Below are positions 54,418 through 62,995 of a DNA stretch of 64,000 nt, piece by piece. Each line of letters opens with the position of its first letter. The first letter of the stretch is position 1. The notes below the pieces were generated by a model. That model did not search any database, was not told the DNA's origin, and saw nothing but the letters and a program-made list of their open reading frames with translations. Source of the stretch: Phenylobacterium sp. (GTDB lineage: Bacteria; Pseudomonadota; Alphaproteobacteria; Caulobacterales; Caulobacteraceae); contig NZ_PNLB01000008.1 in NCBI RefSeq assembly GCF_013822795.1, forward strand, positions 1 through 64,000. The letters are read 5' to 3'. The position numbers and the translations under genes are program-made.

Positions 54418-55350
54418 GTGACCAAGCTGATTTTCGATTGCGACCCCGGCGTTGACGACGCCGTCGCCCTCTTCATGGCCTTCGCCGCGCCGCAGGACCT
54501 GGAGCTTCTCGCCATCACCACCGTCGCCGGCAATGTCGGCGCGGAGCTGACCGCCCGCAACGCCGCGATCGTCCGCCAGATCGCCGGCCGTGAGGACGTG
54601 CCGATCTATGCGGGAGCGGCCGGACCGCTGTACCGGCCGCCCTTCGACGCCGGCGCCTTCCACGGCGAGAGCGGCCTGGGAACCCTGCCGCTGATCGCGC
54701 CGGACCAGGGCCTGGCCGGCGGCCGCGCCGCCGACATCATCGCCGAATTGGTGATGTCGCATCCGCCGGGCGAGATCACCCTGGCCGTCACCGGACCATT
54801 CACCAACCTGGCCCTGGCCATGCGCCTGGAGCCGGCGATCATCGAGCGCCTGGGCCCGGTCGTGGTCATGGGCGGCGCGCGGCGCGAGGGCGGCAACATC
54901 ACCGCCTCGGCCGAGTACAACATCTGGGCCGACCCCCACGCCGCCGACATCGTGTTCTCGTCCGGCGCGCAGTGCGTGGTCATGGGGCTGGACGTCACCC
55001 TCCAGGTCCGCTCCGACCCGGCCCGCACCGCCGCCATCGCCGCCATCGACACCCCGGCCGCGCGCGCGACCCACAACCTGCTGGAATTCTCCAACGCCCT
55101 GGAGCGCGACATCGTCGGCGGGACCGGCGCGCCGATCCACGACCCCTGCGTGATCGCCTACCTGTTGGCCCCGGACCTCTTCACCCTGCGGCCCTGTCAG
55201 CTGCAGGTCGAGACCGCCTCACCGCTCACCGTCGGCCACACGGCCGTCGAGTTCCGCTTGCGCGATCCGGCCGCGGCGCGGATTCTTTGGGCCACCCATG
55301 CGGACGCCGACGGCGTCTTCGCCCTGCTGAACGACCTGCTCGCCCGATGA
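54418..55350 (+). CDS. Inosine/uridine-preferring nucleoside hydrolase
   Basis: 310 aa from a GTG at 54418; the open frame starts before the terminator, so upstream starts are excluded. The calcium-binding signature DCDPGVDDAVAL is at residues 7-18, followed by TTVAGNVGAELTARNAA, the substrate loop VTGPFTNLALAM, and HDPCVIAYLLAP with the catalytic His-Asp. It splits nucleosides to base and ribose. The ribokinase start overlaps its stop by 4 bp, which gives a hydrolysis-phosphorylation pathway. Confidence 0.93.
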   Translation: MTKLIFDCDPGVDDAVALFMAFAAPQDLELLAITTVAGNVGAELTARNAAIVRQIAGREDVPIYAGAAGPLYRPPFDAGAFHGESGLGTLPLIAPDQGLAGGRAADIIAELVMSHPPGEITLAVTGPFTNLALAMRLEPAIIERLGPVVVMGGARREGGNITASAEYNIWADPHAADIVFSSGAQCVVMGLDVTLQVRSDPARTAAIAAIDTPAARATHNLLEFSNALERDIVGGTGAPIHDPCVIAYLLAPDLFTLRPCQLQVETASPLTVGHTAVEFRLRDPAAARILWATHADADGVFALLNDLLAR

Positions 55351-56201
55351 CCGCGATCACCGTCATAGGCTCGGTCAACCTGGACTTCGTGGCCACCGCC
55401 GCGAGCCTGCCTGCGCCTGGCGAGACGGTGACCGGCGCGAGCCTCGCCCGCCATCCCGGCGGCAAGGGCGCCAACCAGGCGCTGGCCGCGCGTCGGCTCG
55501 GCGCGGACGTGACCCTGATCGCCCGGGTCGGCGCCGACGGCCTGGCCGAGGAAGCGCTGGCCCTGCTGGCCGCCGAGGGCGTCGACCTCGACCAGTGCGA
55601 CACCGACGCCGGCGTCGCCACCGGCGTCGCATTGATCGCCGTCGCCGCCGGCGGCGAGAACCAGATCATCGTCGCGCCGGGCGCCAACGCCGCCTTCACT
55701 CCAGACCGGCTGACCGGGCCGGTCCGCGAGGCGCTGATCTGCCAGCTCGAACTGCCGCTGGAGACGGTCGCCGCCGCGGTCGCCGAGGCCGGCGGCTTCG
55801 TCTGCCTGAACCTTGCCCCGGCCGCGCCGCTCCCGGCGCAAACCCTCGCCCGCGCCGACCTGATCGTCGTCAACGAGACCGAGGCCGCCTTCTACGGCGA
55901 AGCCCTGCACAGCCTGCCCGGCCTCGTCGCCGTGACCTGGGGCGCGAAAGGCGCGGGCCTGTTCCAGGGCGGCCGCCAACTGGCCGCCGCCGCCCCGCCG
56001 CCGGTCGAGGCGCTCGACGCCACCGGCGCCGGCGACGCCTTCGTCGCCGCGCTCACCCTGGCCCTGCTGGAGGGCCGCCCGCACGAGGCAGCCCTCGCCT
56101 TCGCCTGCGCCGCCGGCGCCCTGGCCGCCACCCGGCCCGGCGCCCAGCCGTCGCTGCCGACCCGCGCCGAGGTCGAGGCCCGCCTGGAGACCACCCCATG
56201 A
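55347..56201 (+). CDS. rbsK: Ribokinase (PfkB family carbohydrate kinase)
   Basis: 284 aa from the ATG overlapping the preceding stop (ATGA). PfkB signatures are VIGSVNLDFVATAASLPAPGE, HPGGKGANQALAARRLGA (signature 1) and DATGAGDAFVAAL (signature 2, catalytic Asp and anion hole). It phosphorylates ribose released by the nucleoside hydrolase to ribose 5-phosphate. It overlaps the oxygenase gene by 4 bp. Confidence 0.92.
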   Translation: MTAITVIGSVNLDFVATAASLPAPGETVTGASLARHPGGKGANQALAARRLGADVTLIARVGADGLAEEALALLAAEGVDLDQCDTDAGVATGVALIAVAAGGENQIIVAPGANAAFTPDRLTGPVREALICQLELPLETVAAAVAEAGGFVCLNLAPAAPLPAQTLARADLIVVNETEAAFYGEALHSLPGLVAVTWGAKGAGLFQGGRQLAAAAPPPVEALDATGAGDAFVAALTLALLEGRPHEAALAFACAAGALAATRPGAQPSLPTRAEVEARLETTP

Positions 56202-57118
56202 GCGTCCCGACCCTCAGCCTCAAGGCCTTCACCCAAGGCTCGCCCGCCGACCGGGCCGCCTTCTCCGACGCCCTGATGCAGGGGCTGCAGCAGTACGGAT
56301 TCATCATCCTGGCCGACCACGGGGTCGGCCAGGACCTGCTGGAACACGCCTACGCGCACGCCGAAGAAGTCTTCGCCCTGCCCTACACGGTCAAGCGCCA
56401 CTACGCGGCCGGCATGCGCGGCTACACGCCGTTCGGGACCGAGCACGCCCGCGACTCCGCCCTGCCCGACCTCAAGGAATTCTGGCAGATCGGCCGAGAT
56501 CCGGCCCCTGGCCTGCCGGCGGAGGACTTCCCACCCAACGTCTGGCCGGCCGAGTTCCCGGCCTTCGAGCGGACCTTCAGCGACCTCTTCGCCGCGCTCG
56601 ACGAGACGGGCCGCGTCCTGCTCTCGGCGCTGGCGCCGAAGCTCGGCCTGTCGGGCGACTATTTCGACGCCAAGGTCGCGGGCGGCACCTCGATCCTGCG
56701 CGTGCTGCACTATCCGCCGGTGCCCGAGGATGCGCCCGACGGCGCCGTGCGCTCGGCCGCGCACGAGGACATCAACTTCATCACTCTGCTGGTCGCCGCC
56801 AAGGGTGCGGGCCTGCAGCTGCTCGACCGCGACGGATCCTGGCTGCCGGTCGAGACCGCGCCGAACAACCTGATCGTCGACAGCGGCGACATGCTGCAGC
56901 GGCTGACCAACGGCGTCATCCCGTCGACCACCCATCGTGTGGTCAATCCGGTCGGCCCCAATGTCAGCCGCTACTCGATGCCGTTCTTCATGCACCCGGC
57001 CTCCGACGTCTCGCTGAAGTGCCTGCCCTCCTGCGAGGGCGACGGCGCCAAGTGGCCGGAAATCACCGCCGGCGAGTTCCTGGCCGAGCGCCTGCGCGAG
57101 ATCGGCATGGCCAAGTAG
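56198..57118 (+). CDS. Isopenicillin N synthase family 2-oxoglutarate/Fe(II) oxygenase
   Basis: 306 aa from the ATG overlapping the kinase stop (ATGA). The N-terminal DIOX_N domain (GLQQYGFIILADHGVG) and the C-terminal jelly roll are both present. Iron ligands are His189 and Asp191 (SAAHEDINFI) and His246 (TTHRVVN), and Arg258-x-Ser260 binds the co-substrate carboxylate. The reaction in this cluster is unknown; oxidation of a nucleobase or modified nucleoside is a reasonable idea, since the gene is translationally coupled to nucleoside catabolism. It is not evidence for beta-lactam synthesis. Confidence 0.9.
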   Translation: MSVPTLSLKAFTQGSPADRAAFSDALMQGLQQYGFIILADHGVGQDLLEHAYAHAEEVFALPYTVKRHYAAGMRGYTPFGTEHARDSALPDLKEFWQIGRDPAPGLPAEDFPPNVWPAEFPAFERTFSDLFAALDETGRVLLSALAPKLGLSGDYFDAKVAGGTSILRVLHYPPVPEDAPDGAVRSAAHEDINFITLLVAAKGAGLQLLDRDGSWLPVETAPNNLIVDSGDMLQRLTNGVIPSTTHRVVNPVGPNVSRYSMPFFMHPASDVSLKCLPSCEGDGAKWPEITAGEFLAERLREIGMAK

Positions 57119-57124
57119 CGGTCG

Positions 57125-57640
57125 TCAGCGCGGCGGCGCGCCGATGAAGTCCATCTTGCCGACCGGCACGCCCTGGCTGCGCAAGATCCCGTGCGCGATC
57201 GCCACGTGGAAGTAGAAGTTCGGCAGCGCGAAGCCGAACAGATAATCGTCGCCGCGGAACACATGCTTGTTGTCCGGGCCGAAGTTCAGCTCGACCGTCC
57301 GCGCCTCCGCGCCGTCCAGCGCCTTGGGCTCGATCGTCTGCAGATAAGCGATGGTGGCGTCGACGCGCTGGATGAGCTGGTCGAGCGTCGTCTCGGTATC
57401 GGGCATCGACGGCGCCGCAACCCCGCTCAACCGCTGGCCCGAAAGCTTGGAGGTGTCGCTGGCCCGCTGCACCTGGCCGGCCAGGGTCAGCATGTCCGGA
57501 GCCAGCTGCGCGGCGACCAGCGCATTGGGATCGGTTCCGCTGGCGGCTGCGTGCGCCGCGCCCTTCTGCAACAGGCCGCGCAGCGCGGTCAGCCCCCGCA
57601 CGAAAACGGGGATCGAGGCTTGGTACATGGTCAGGGACAT
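57125..57640 (-). CDS. DUF1993 family protein
   Basis: 171 aa from the ATG at 57640 with GGAG six bases upstream. A four-helix DinB-like fold is suggested by LTMYQASIPVFVRGLTALRG, LAPDMLTLAGQVQRASD, TLDQLIQRVDATIAYL and NFYFHVAIAHGILRSQGVPVGKMD, all typical of the DUF1993 group. It is cytoplasmic and of unknown function. It is convergent with the oxygenase and followed by a LysR gene on the same strand. Confidence 0.85.
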   Translation of the reverse strand: MSLTMYQASIPVFVRGLTALRGLLQKGAAHAAASGTDPNALVAAQLAPDMLTLAGQVQRASDTSKLSGQRLSGVAAPSMPDTETTLDQLIQRVDATIAYLQTIEPKALDGAEARTVELNFGPDNKHVFRGDDYLFGFALPNFYFHVAIAHGILRSQGVPVGKMDFIGAPPR

Positions 57641-57685
57641 GGCGCGCTCCAGCGGCAGCAACTCTCAGCGCCGGATATGGTCGGT

Positions 57686-58585
57686 CTACAGCTCAGCCGC
57701 AACGGCGCGGACCGGCGGCGGCGGAGCGGCGGCCGCCTCCTCCAGCAGCCAGTCGCGGAACGCCGCGGTCACCGGCCGTGCAGAGGCCCTCGGCGTCACG
57801 AAATGAAATCGCGCCGGGGTCCGCACGAAGCCATAGGGCGCGACCAGTCGGCCTGAGGCGATGTCGCCGGCCACGTAGATCCACGGCGAGACCCCGACCC
57901 CGAGGCCCGCGACCGCCGCCTCCAGCATGTAGAACAGGTGCTCGTACTCGCGATGCTCGCCGCCGGCGCCGATCGGCACGCCGGAGTGGTCGGCCCACTC
58001 GCGCCAGGCCTGGCGGTGCGGGCGGGTATGCAGCCGCGGGGCGCCCGCCAGGTCGAGCTGCGCCAGCGGCGGCGCCATTACCGGGCCATGGTAGTTGTCG
58101 AGGAACGGCGTCGCCTCCAGCCCCTCCCCGGCGATGGTCTCGGCCAGCCGGATCGCCGCATCGAACGGGTCGCGCCCGAAATCGACCGGCCCATAGGCCT
58201 CGGTCACGCGGATGCTCAGGCCCGGATGGCGCGCATGGAAGCCCGGCAGCCGCGGGATCAGCCAGCGCATGGCCAGCGTGCCGACACATGAGACATGCAG
58301 CTCGCGCTCGGCGGCCGAGCGCAGGGCCGTGAACGACCGCTCGATGCCGTCGAAGGCGCTGCCGAGGCTCTCGGCGAGGTTCAGCCCCGCCTCAGTCAGC
58401 CGCAGGCTGTTGCGCGGCCCCTGGGTCAACCGCACGCCGCACAGCCGCTCCAGGCTTCGCACCTGCCGGCTGATCGCCCCGTGGGTGACGCAGAGCTCGT
58501 CGGCGGCCAAGTTCATGCGCCCCAGGCGCGCGAACGCCTCGAAGGCGCGCAGGGCGGTGAGCGGCGGCAGGCTTCGCTTCGGCAT
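57686..58585 (-). CDS. LysR family transcriptional regulator (GcvA-like)
   Basis: 299 aa. The HTH is at residues ~8-65 (LTALRAFEAFARLGRMNLAA, ISRQVRSLERLCGVRL), followed by the periplasmic-binding-like effector domain with ELHVSCVGTLAMRWLIPRLP and DAAIRLAE. The SLPPLTALRAFE start is typical of GcvA/AmpR-like members. The target is unknown. It starts 97 bp or more from any divergent gene and precedes the DUF1993 gene, which may be in its regulon. Confidence 0.9.
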   Translation of the reverse strand: MPKRSLPPLTALRAFEAFARLGRMNLAADELCVTHGAISRQVRSLERLCGVRLTQGPRNSLRLTEAGLNLAESLGSAFDGIERSFTALRSAAERELHVSCVGTLAMRWLIPRLPGFHARHPGLSIRVTEAYGPVDFGRDPFDAAIRLAETIAGEGLEATPFLDNYHGPVMAPPLAQLDLAGAPRLHTRPHRQAWREWADHSGVPIGAGGEHREYEHLFYMLEAAVAGLGVGVSPWIYVAGDIASGRLVAPYGFVRTPARFHFVTPRASARPVTAAFRDWLLEEAAAAPPPPVRAVAAEL

Positions 58586-58682
58586 GTGACCTCAGATCAC
58601 AGACATATCGTGGTTATACGCTACGCCCGAACCCGCGACAGCAGGCCTTACTGATCGTTGTCGCCCGGTCCTTGCATCACCT

Positions 58683-58868
58683 TCATCCAGGCGTGCGGGG
58701 GTCCTCCAGGCCGTCGCGCGGTATCCCATGACGAGCCGCGACGCGCGCCCTGAGCAGCCACCAATAGCAGGCCCAGAGCCGGTGCAGTTCGTAGATCGCC
58801 CGATCGAGGAGCCAGCGGAAAATCCCGCGTTCCTCAGCTGGCGCCATCGTCATCTGCTCAACCAACAT
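58683..58868 (-). CDS. Small hypothetical protein, 61 aa
   Basis: The ATG at 58868 has GAGGG seven bases upstream. The product is amphipathic and rich in Trp/Arg/Leu (EERGIFRWLLDRAIYELHRL, then WACYWWLLRARVAARHG), which suggests a membrane-associated helix. The opposite strand has a competing open frame of poorer composition. No family recognised; it may be spurious. Confidence 0.4.
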   Translation of the reverse strand: MLVEQMTMAPAEERGIFRWLLDRAIYELHRLWACYWWLLRARVAARHGIPRDGLEDPRTPG

Positions 58869-59006
58869 CGGTCAGCCCTCGATCTGCAGCCGCAGGATGC
58901 AAGGCCGCACATTGGGCCGCAAACGACTAGTTGGCCGCCGCTCTGTGAGCTGAGCTCACTTGGCCCTCACCGTTGACAGCGCCGCTGCGCGGTCCACCTT
59001 TCCGAC

Positions 59007-59369
59007 ATGGAAACCACTGAGATCTCCGGCCTTCGGGTCCTGCTCTGGCCCGAGGAAGGGCCGCCCCTGGCCTCCGGCCGCGACGCCAGCGACATCATCG
59101 GCGACGCCTTTTCCGTCCAAGCCCAGGTGGTGGTGATCCCGGCCGCCCGGCTTTCGCCGGACTTCCTGCGGCTGTCCACCGGACTGGCGGGCGAGGTGCT
59201 GCAGAAGTTCGTCAACTACGGCCTGCGCGCGGTGATCCTCGGCGACGTCTCGGCCGCGGCGGCCGCCAGCGCCCCGCTGCGGGATTTCATCGGCGAGTCC
59301 AATCGCGGCCGCCAGGTCTGGTTCCTGCCCGACCTCGCCGCTCTCGAAGCCAAAGCCGCCATCGCGTAA
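59007..59369 (+). CDS. DUF4180 domain-containing protein
   Basis: 120 aa. The conserved blocks are DASDIIGDAF, VVVIPAARLSPDFLRLSTGL, AGEVLQKFVNYGLRAVILGD and LRDFIGESNRGRQVWFLPD. It is a small cytoplasmic protein of unknown function, related in fold to STAS-like/DUF4325-type domains. It is a single gene with no clear operon partner. Confidence 0.85.
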   Translation: METTEISGLRVLLWPEEGPPLASGRDASDIIGDAFSVQAQVVVIPAARLSPDFLRLSTGLAGEVLQKFVNYGLRAVILGDVSAAAAASAPLRDFIGESNRGRQVWFLPDLAALEAKAAIA

Positions 59370-59479
59370 CAACGTTCTGCGGCGTGACCCAGGTCACAGC
59401 CGGTCGGCCGCAACGGGCCTACGAATCTGCCTCACAAGACGGCCGCATCCCGCGGTCCTTCACTCCCCTGGAGGCAGTC

Positions 59480-59800
59480 ATGCATCGCTTGGTTCTCCCG
59501 ACCCTCGCCGTTCTCGCCCTGTCCATGGCGGCCGGCGCCCATGCCGAAGAAGGCATCATGCGGGTCAAAGTCGGTGATCTGAACGTCCATTCGGACGCCG
59601 GCGCCCGCACCGCATTCAAGCGTATCAACATTGCAGTCCGCAACTTCTGCGGCCCGCTGCAAGGCTACTCGCCCGGTTATCCGGCCGAGGTCCGCGCCTG
59701 CCGCAAGGAGATGACGGACAAGGCGGTTTCGAAGCTCGACGCGCCGCTGGTCACCGCCCTCTACACGCCGCAAGCCACGACCCAGCTGGCGCGGCGCTGA
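59480..59800 (+). CDS. UrcA family protein
   Basis: 106 aa from the ATG at 59480, with TGGAGG five bases upstream, which starts a clear signal peptide (LVLPTLAVLALSMAAGAHA). The mature part has VKVGDLNVHSDAGARTAFKR and two Cys (FCG, RACRK), the UrcA pattern seen in Caulobacterales and Sphingomonadales. It is exported to the periplasm and its function is unknown. An RBS-overlapping hairpin lies between it and the Crp/Fnr gene. Confidence 0.85.
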   Translation: MHRLVLPTLAVLALSMAAGAHAEEGIMRVKVGDLNVHSDAGARTAFKRINIAVRNFCGPLQGYSPGYPAEVRACRKEMTDKAVSKLDAPLVTALYTPQATTQLARR

Positions 59801-59828
59801 ACCTACCGCCCACGGTTCGCACCGCTGT

Positions 59829-59861
59829 GATAGCCTCCGCCCCTCTGGAGCGGAGGCTATC
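59829..59861 (+). promoter_or_regulatory. Hairpin that buries the ribosome site of the Crp/Fnr gene
   Basis: A perfect 12-bp stem GATAGCCTCCGC (59829-59840) / GCGGAGGCTATC (59850-59861) with a 9-base loop. The 3' arm contains the GGAGG at 59852-59856 that is eight bases before the GTG start at 59865. It has no T tract. It could keep translation low until melted, or act as a weak terminator for the UrcA-family gene. Confidence 0.6.
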
Positions 59862-59864
59862 GCT

Positions 59865-60557
59865 GTGTCCGATCGGATCGACGGCGTAGAGGCGGTGCTG
59901 GCGAGTCTGGGGCGCAGTCCCGTGCTCGCCCGCTTCACGCCGCAGGGCCTCGAACGCCTGGCGCGCTCCGGCGGCTGGCGCTCGCTCGCTCCGGGCGAGG
60001 CGCTGTTCCAAGCCGGCGATCCTGGCGACGCGGTCTATGTCGTGGTCGAGGGCGAGGTCGAGGTGCGCGCCTCGACCCAGGGCGGGCGCGACGTGCGGCT
60101 GATCTCGCTCGGCCCCGGCGACCTGGTCGGCGAGATGGCCGCCCTCGACGGCGGCCCGCGCTCGGCGGACGTGGCCGCGCTGCGCCGCACGCGGCTGTGG
60201 CGCATCTCCCGCGTCGCCATGCTCGCGGCGCTCGAAGCCGATCCGAAGGCCGCCGTAGCGCTGGTGGTCGAGCTCAGTGCCCGCCTGCGCGCCGCCGACG
60301 CCGCGATCAGCGATCAGGCGGTACTGGACCTGGGCGGCCGCCTCGCCCGCCTGTTGCTGGCCGAGCAGGGCGCGGGCGGCCTCGTCTCCCTGACCCAGAC
60401 TGAAATCAGCCGCCGCCTCGGCCATTCGCGTGAAAAAGTGAACCGCAAGCTGCACGACTGGGTCCGCGAGGGCTCGGTCGAACTGGCCCCCGCCGGGGTC
60501 CGGGTCCTCATCGCCCAGCGGCTGGAGGCCTTGATCGGGCATCGGTTGCGGACCTGA
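59865..60557 (+). CDS. Crp/Fnr family transcriptional regulator
   Basis: 230 aa from a GTG. The cyclic-nucleotide-binding beta-roll covers ~20-120 with a phosphate-binding cassette (VGEMAALDGGPRSADV, Glu90 and Arg99), which keeps the residues used for cAMP/cGMP. The winged HTH is at ~176-205 (LTQTEISRRLGHSREKVNRK). There are no FNR-type Cys residues, so it is not an Fe-S oxygen sensor. A class III cyclase is encoded 0.5 kb downstream. Translation may be controlled by the hairpin at 59829-59861. Confidence 0.88.
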   Translation: MSDRIDGVEAVLASLGRSPVLARFTPQGLERLARSGGWRSLAPGEALFQAGDPGDAVYVVVEGEVEVRASTQGGRDVRLISLGPGDLVGEMAALDGGPRSADVAALRRTRLWRISRVAMLAALEADPKAAVALVVELSARLRAADAAISDQAVLDLGGRLARLLLAEQGAGGLVSLTQTEISRRLGHSREKVNRKLHDWVREGSVELAPAGVRVLIAQRLEALIGHRLRT

Positions 60558-60653
60558 TCCCAGCGGCCTCGAAGGTGCGGTACGGTGCGTTCCAACCTGG
60601 CGTCGCCGACGGCGCTTGCGCGGCGCCGTTGCTCAACTACGAGGGACGCCTGC

Positions 60654-61040
60654 ATGCCTGCGCTCCAAACCGCGATGACCAAGCTCAACGCTTCGTTCGG
60701 CCCCGACGAGATCGACAAGTTCGCCGCCGCCAACGCCAAGTCCTTCGCCCCTGGCGGCAAGATCGAGGCCGGCCTGCTCACGCCCCCCGGCACGGTGCTG
60801 CACCGTGCGCTCGGGACCTACCTCGAGACCCTGCCCGGCGCCTTCCACGAGACCCTGCGCGGCATCCTGCATTATGCGCTCAGCGCCGCCCCGCCGATCC
60901 CGGTCACCTTTGCCTGGGCCCCCGGCTACGACTTCGAGCTCAACATCTGGCAGGCCCCCGATGCGCCGGAGACCCGCGGCGGGATCACCGTGCTGATCAA
61001 GAGCCGCTATCCGGCCGACAAGCATCCGCTAAGCCGCTAG
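60654..61040 (+). CDS. Hypothetical protein, 128 aa
   Basis: The ATG at 60654 has GAGGGA seven bases upstream; an earlier in-frame start gives an Arg/Cys-rich lead. The product is a soluble alpha/beta protein: a helical N-part (LNASFGPDEIDKFAAANAKS), then WAPGYDFELNIWQAP and GGITVLIKSRYPA as strands. Its stop overlaps the cyclase stop by 4 bp (convergent). No family recognised. Confidence 0.7.
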   Translation: MPALQTAMTKLNASFGPDEIDKFAAANAKSFAPGGKIEAGLLTPPGTVLHRALGTYLETLPGAFHETLRGILHYALSAAPPIPVTFAWAPGYDFELNIWQAPDAPETRGGITVLIKSRYPADKHPLSR

Positions 61041-62788
61041 TAGGCGCGCTCGCCCTCGTCGCCGCCCAGGAACGCCAGGCGCACGCCCTCGCGCAGGTGC
61101 CGCTCGTCCTCGGGATTGGCGTAGGTCACCAATCGCGGTGCCTCGGCCCGTGCACGCGCACGTACGTCCAGCGGATAGGCCGCGCGGGCGTCCTCGAACC
61201 GGCCGAGCCGCGCCAGTCCGGCCGCCAGGATCGCCGCGGCGCGGGAGTCGTTCAGCCGCACAGCCGACTGCGCATGGCGCACGGCCTCACCGTAGTTGCG
61301 CGCCTGATAGTGGGCCAGGGCCAGCAGCTGCAGCATCGGGGCGATCTGCGGGTCATAGGGGCTGAGCCTCAGGCTGCGCTCGATCGGCTCGACCGCCTGC
61401 GCCGGCTGGCCGGAATAGATCAGCACCTGACCCAGCCGGAAGTGACCGAAGGCGAAGTTCGGGTTCAGCGACAGCGCCCGCTGCGCCTGCTCCAGCGCCT
61501 CCTCGTGACGGCCCAGATAGAGCGCCGCCCCGGCTCCGGCGAAGTAGCCGTAGGCGTCGCGCGGATCGAGCGCCACCGCCCGCCGCGCCGCCTCGCGCGC
61601 CTCCTCCAGATCGGCGACCGGCTGCTCGGACCAGCCGTAGATCGCCCCGCCATAGAGCATTCGCGCCAGGCCGACATAGCCCAGGGCCAAGGTCGGATCG
61701 CGGGCGATGGCCTGGCGGAACAGCTCCAGCGCCTGGTGGTAGTCGCCCCGGCTCATCCGGTTGAAGTGCCACATGCCGCGCTGGAAGCAGTCGAGCGCGC
61801 TGAGGTCGGCCAGGCTCTTGCGGGCGATCCGCGCGGCCTCGGTGTCCAGCATCGCCGGCTCGATCGCCGCCACCACGTGTTCGGTGATCTCGTCCTGCAG
61901 CGCGAAGAGGTCGGCCATGCTGCGGTCCAGGGCGTGCGCCCAGATCTGCTGAGCGCTGGCCGCCTCGATCAGCCGCACATTGACCCGGACCCGCTCGCCG
62001 GCCCGCCGGACGCTGCCTTCCAGCACGTAGCGGACGCCCAGGTCGCGGCCCACCTGACGCGCGTCGACGCTGCGGCCCTTGTAGGTGAAGCTGGTGTTGC
62101 GATCGATGACGAAGAACCAGCGCCAGCGCGAGAGCGCCGTGACCACGTCGTCGGTGACCGCGTCGGCGAAGTAGTCGTTCTCGGCCTCCGCGCCAAAGCA
62201 CTGGAACGGCAGCACCACCATCGACGGCTTGTCCGGCAGGGCCAGCCCAGTCCGCCGCCCGCTCTCGGCCGCGCCGTCCAGCAATACCCGGTAGACCCGC
62301 ACCGGCCGCGCCATGTTCTTCAGGCTCTGCTCGCCGACGTCGTCGAACCCGACGTCGACGCGGCCCTGCGCATCCTCCTGCACCCGCGCCGACACCCAGA
62401 TGCCGCCCGGCTCGGCCAGGCCTTCCAGCCGGGCGGCGACGTTGACCCCGTCGCCGAGGATGTCGTCGCCATCGATCACCACGTCGGCGGCGTTCACCCC
62501 GACCCGGAAACGGATCTGCTCGTCCTCGGCCACGCCGTCATTGAGACCGGCCATGCCGCGCTGGATCTCGATGGCGCAGTTCAGCGCCTCGACGACGCTG
62601 TCGAACGCCGCCAGCAGCCCATCGCCCGCCGTCTTGATGATCCGCCCGCGCCGTGCGGCGATGGTTGGCTCGATCAGCCCGTGCAAGTGATCGGCGAAGC
62701 GCGCCAGCGTCGCCTCCTCGTCGGCCTCGACCAGGCGGCTGTAGCCGACGACGTCGGCGGCGAGGATCGCGGTCAGCCGACGCTCCAT
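61037..62788 (-). CDS. Class III adenylate/guanylate cyclase with TolB-like and TPR domains
   Basis: 583 aa from the ATG at 62788; an upstream TTG at 62800 is possible. The cyclase homology domain (~1-165) shows ILAADVVGYSRLVEADEE and IKTAGDGLLAAFDS (metal Asp residues), then GVNVAARLEGLAEPGGIWVS. A TolB_N-like/FlgO region follows (MVVLPFQCFGAEAENDYFAD ... VRYVLEGSVRRAG), then several TPRs (~330-580). There is no membrane helix. This domain order is common in alphaproteobacteria. It probably makes cAMP; the nearby Crp/Fnr protein is a plausible receptor. Confidence 0.9.
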   Translation of the reverse strand: MERRLTAILAADVVGYSRLVEADEEATLARFADHLHGLIEPTIAARRGRIIKTAGDGLLAAFDSVVEALNCAIEIQRGMAGLNDGVAEDEQIRFRVGVNAADVVIDGDDILGDGVNVAARLEGLAEPGGIWVSARVQEDAQGRVDVGFDDVGEQSLKNMARPVRVYRVLLDGAAESGRRTGLALPDKPSMVVLPFQCFGAEAENDYFADAVTDDVVTALSRWRWFFVIDRNTSFTYKGRSVDARQVGRDLGVRYVLEGSVRRAGERVRVNVRLIEAASAQQIWAHALDRSMADLFALQDEITEHVVAAIEPAMLDTEAARIARKSLADLSALDCFQRGMWHFNRMSRGDYHQALELFRQAIARDPTLALGYVGLARMLYGGAIYGWSEQPVADLEEAREAARRAVALDPRDAYGYFAGAGAALYLGRHEEALEQAQRALSLNPNFAFGHFRLGQVLIYSGQPAQAVEPIERSLRLSPYDPQIAPMLQLLALAHYQARNYGEAVRHAQSAVRLNDSRAAAILAAGLARLGRFEDARAAYPLDVRARARAEAPRLVTYANPEDERHLREGVRLAFLGGDEGERAY

Positions 62789-62995
62789 GGGACCGGCCAA
62801 GTCTCCTTCTGGCCCGCCCCGACGCCGCGGCGACTATAGCAAACCCAGCGCCGGCCAAACGCCCTCATCGGCGATCACGGTTCAAAATCATCGGCTTAGC
62901 CGCAAATGCGACCAATCCGGACACCGGGTCGACCAGCAGGGAGCCGCAATCGCAGCTTTGCTGCTAACTTCTCGCGAGCAAACCCGAGGGCTGCG

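Noticed and set aside
56198..57118. Beta-lactam biosynthesis suggested by the isopenicillin N synthase family
   Set aside because: No ACV synthetase or related gene is nearby, and the family has many other functions; the neighbours are nucleoside catabolic.
60575..62839. 754-aa plus-strand open frame opposite the cyclase
   Set aside because: It overlaps the cyclase and a small gene with clear motifs; no recognisable domain of its own.
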